Positions 6,849 to 7,692 of a stretch of DNA of 7,692 nt are shown in pieces. Each line of letters starts with the position of its first letter. The first letter of the stretch is position 1. The stretch comes from an uncultured Bacillus sp. Lineage in GTDB: Bacteria; Bacillota; Bacilli; Bacillales; DSM-1321. The translations under genes were made by a program, and so were the position numbers. Under the pieces are notes generated by a model that worked only from the letters and a program-made list of their open reading frames with translations, did not search any database and was not told the DNA's origin. The stretch lies in NCBI GenBank assembly GCA_934215995.1, contig CAKQBC010000102.1, forward strand, positions 1-7,692, given 5' to 3'.

Positions 6849-7274
6849 TTAAATATAGAACATGTATCCGTCAGGAGCATTGTCCTCATTATAATTAGCC
6901 AAATCCTCGAGCGTAGTCGTATCCAAAACTTCTTTCACCGCATCCCTGATCCGGTTCCATAGTTCCCTCTTTGCAGGCTCTTCGTTTTCAATGCCTTCAA
7001 CGATGCTGATCGGTCCTTCGAGCACCCTGATGATGTCACCGGAAGTGATCTCTTTCGGGTCTTTTGCGAGAACATAGCCACCATATGCCCCGCGGATGCT
7101 TTTGACAAGCCCCGCATTCCGTAAGGGCGCAATCAATTGCTCAAGATAATGTTCGGACAAGCCGTTTGTTTTGGCAATCAGCTTCAGGGATGTAGGAGAA
7201 GCCGCCTCTTCGTGCTTTTTTGCCAGTTCAATCATTATTGTTAAGCCGTATCGGCCCTTTGTTGAAATCTTCAT
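6849..7274 (-). CDS. cymR: Cysteine metabolism repressor CymR (Rrf2 family)
   Basis: CymR represses genes for cysteine uptake and synthesis; in B. subtilis it acts in complex with the cysteine synthase CysK, which reports O-acetylserine and so cysteine status. The 141 residues are close to the 138 of the B. subtilis protein and nearly identical in stretches (MKISTKGRYGLTIMIELAKK; SEHYLEQL; GLVKSIRGAYGGYVLAKDP; EEPAKREL). Residues 1-80 form the winged helix, with the recognition helix around SEHYLEQLIAPLR and the wing at RGAYGGY. It has no cysteine at all, so it lacks the Fe-S ligands of IscR-type Rrf2 proteins, as expected for CymR. The ATG at 7274 has GAGGTG (7288-7283) 8 nt upstream. It heads the unit with yrvO and mnmA. 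Confidence 0.96.
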   Translation of the reverse strand: MKISTKGRYGLTIMIELAKKHEEAASPTSLKLIAKTNGLSEHYLEQLIAPLRNAGLVKSIRGAYGGYVLAKDPKEITSGDIIRVLEGPISIVEGIENEEPAKRELWNRIRDAVKEVLDTTTLEDLANYNEDNAPDGYMFYI

Positions 7275-7331
7275 TTTATATACACCTCGTATCGATATTT
7301 CATCTGCAAATCTGCAGGCAATCGGTCATTT

Positions 7332-7376
7332 CATAAAGTGAAACTTCAACGGCTGGTTTCTTCGATCCCTCTGTTA
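7332..7376. repeat. Dispersed repeat, copy B, upstream of cymR
   Basis: CATAAAGTGAAACTTC (7332-7347), GGTTTCTT (7355-7362), GATC and CTCTGTTA (7369-7376) occur in the same order as in copy A. The continuation CTCTGTTATATT also matches the right MITE end (CTATGTTATATT) at 11 of 12 positions. It would lie in the cymR 5' leader if transcription starts at the promoter near 7440. Confidence 0.6.
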
Positions 7377-7435
7377 TATTAATGCGAGACAATCTTGATA
7401 AGCATAGTAGGATTACGTTCGTTATAACCGCTGAA

Positions 7436-7444
7436 ATTATAGCA
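7436..7444 (-). promoter_or_regulatory. Extended -10 candidate for cymR operon
   Basis: The minus strand reads TGCTATAAT, a perfect extended -10. The -35 position at 17 nt reads ATGCAT and is poor, which extended -10 promoters tolerate. Transcription would start near 7430, giving a leader of about 155 nt. Confidence 0.45.
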
Positions 7445-7474
7445 TACCATGCAGTAAAATGCATATTTGTTTCC

Positions 7475-7480
7475 ATTATA
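7475..7480 (-). promoter_or_regulatory. Second -10 candidate upstream of cymR
   Basis: TATAAT on the minus strand. The nearest -35-like sequence is TTGTCG with a 19-nt spacer, which is long. It is weaker as a full promoter than the one at 7436-7444. Confidence 0.25.
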
Positions 7481-7585
7481 ACCTACCGGAGCAGAGGTTC
7501 GACAAACAATCCGTACTTTTTGCCTTTTTTGCAGGGAGCCTCATCCGCAGAAATGTTGGATTTTGCCTCCTGGCCAATAAAAAAA

Positions 7586-7628
7586 CGGGTTAAGCAAAGG
7601 CAATAGTGCCAAGCTTTCCCGCTTTTTT
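7586..7628. terminator. Bidirectional rho-independent terminator
   Basis: A stem of three blocks, CGGG/CCCG (7586-7589 with 7618-7621), AAGC/GCTT and GGCA/TGCC, closes an ATAG loop. T6 follows on the plus strand (7623-7628) and A7 precedes it (7579-7585), giving a U-tract on both strands. It may end a minus-strand gene lying beyond the right edge, and shield cymR from it. Confidence 0.75.
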
Positions 7629-7662
7629 GCATCGCTATTCAGTTTATGGCTGTTTCAGAGAT

Positions 7663-7688
7663 GCCGGACGGTTATTGGCCGGCTTTTT
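7663..7688 (+). terminator. Plus-strand terminator at the right edge
   Basis: GCCGG (7663-7667) pairs with CCGGC (7679-7683) around an 11-nt loop, followed by TTTTT (7684-7688). The minus strand has no U-tract here, so it works for plus-strand transcripts only. No plus-strand gene is visible upstream of it. Confidence 0.55.
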
Positions 7689-7692
7689 GCAG

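Larger units (their letters stand above)
7275..7692. other. Non-coding region upstream of cymR
   Basis: These 418 nt carry no convincing gene on either strand. I see the cymR ribosome site, a repeated ATCTGCA (7302-7308 and 7310-7316) with a small dyad CTGCA-AATC-TGCAG, the dispersed repeat copy B, two minus-strand -10-like sequences, and two hairpin terminators near the right end. Plus-strand transcripts could end at both terminators, so a small RNA or the leader of a gene beyond the window is possible but not shown. Confidence 0.6.

Noticed and set aside
7304..7317. CTGCA-AATC-TGCAG dyad as an operator for cymR autoregulation
   Set aside because: Only 5-bp arms, no resemblance to a CymR site that I could state with confidence, and autoregulation cannot be read from this sequence.
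7382..7606. 74-residue plus-strand ORF upstream of cymR
   Set aside because: No ribosome site, no recognisable motif, and it runs into the terminator hairpin at 7586. It also covers the minus-strand promoter candidates.
7500..7692. 6S RNA gene
   Set aside because: I recall 6S RNA lying in this neighbourhood in Bacillus, but I could not find its long closing stem and central bubble on either strand. The region may also be cut by the window edge.
7646..7692. Plus-strand ORF start MAVSEMPDGYWPAF at the right edge
   Set aside because: No ribosome site precedes the ATG, and the stretch forms the hairpin and T-run of a terminator.

Overview
This window reads as chromosomal DNA from a low-to-moderate GC Firmicute of the family Bacillaceae. 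The evidence is the gene order, the strong AGGAGG-type ribosome sites, and close resemblance to the Bacillus subtilis block cymR-yrvO-mnmA-yrrB-recD2(yrrC)-yrrD. Every gene I can support lies on the minus strand, so transcription runs from high to low coordinates.

Layout in transcription order. Positions 7692-7275 are non-coding: a symmetric bidirectional terminator (7586-7628), a second plus-strand terminator at the edge (7663-7688), candidate minus-strand promoters, and a dispersed-repeat fragment (7332-7376). Next come cymR (cysteine-metabolism repressor, 7274-6849), yrvO (cysteine desulfurase, 6824-5679) and mnmA (tRNA 2-thiouridylase, 5659-4544), spaced 19-24 nt apart and ended by a probable terminator (4523-4489). 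They form one sulfur-handling unit: CymR controls cysteine supply, YrvO takes sulfur from cysteine, and MnmA puts it on U34 of tRNAs for Lys, Glu and Gln. After a repeat-rich gap come yrrB (TPR protein, 4349-3681) and recD2 (SF1B helicase, 3662-1218). An inserted 185-bp element follows, then the recD2 terminator (1021-990). The last genes are yrrD (PRC-barrel protein), a small zinc-ribbon protein and a very small DUF3918/YrzQ-like protein.

Two things stand out. First, recD2 carries a TAA at 2976-2978, in the same frame on both sides, with homologous sequence continuing straight across it. The nucleotides therefore show a single-codon nonsense lesion (or a sequencing error, or unusual expression), not a frameshift. 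It parts the N-terminal domain from an intact helicase motor. Second, a 185-bp MITE-like element (1029-1213) has 28-bp imperfect terminal inverted repeats and a perfect 8-bp target duplication, TTATTCAT. It landed on the recD2 stop codon and separated the gene from its terminator. A decayed end of the same family lies between mnmA and yrrB (4432-4478). It is joined to a second repeat, CATAAAGTGAAACTTC..., that recurs upstream of cymR, so the cymR-yrvO-mnmA unit is bracketed by direct repeats.

I see no CRISPR array, phage gene, tRNA, rRNA, defence system or wholly new gene system. The coding content is conserved housekeeping; the novelty lies in the repeats and the broken helicase gene.
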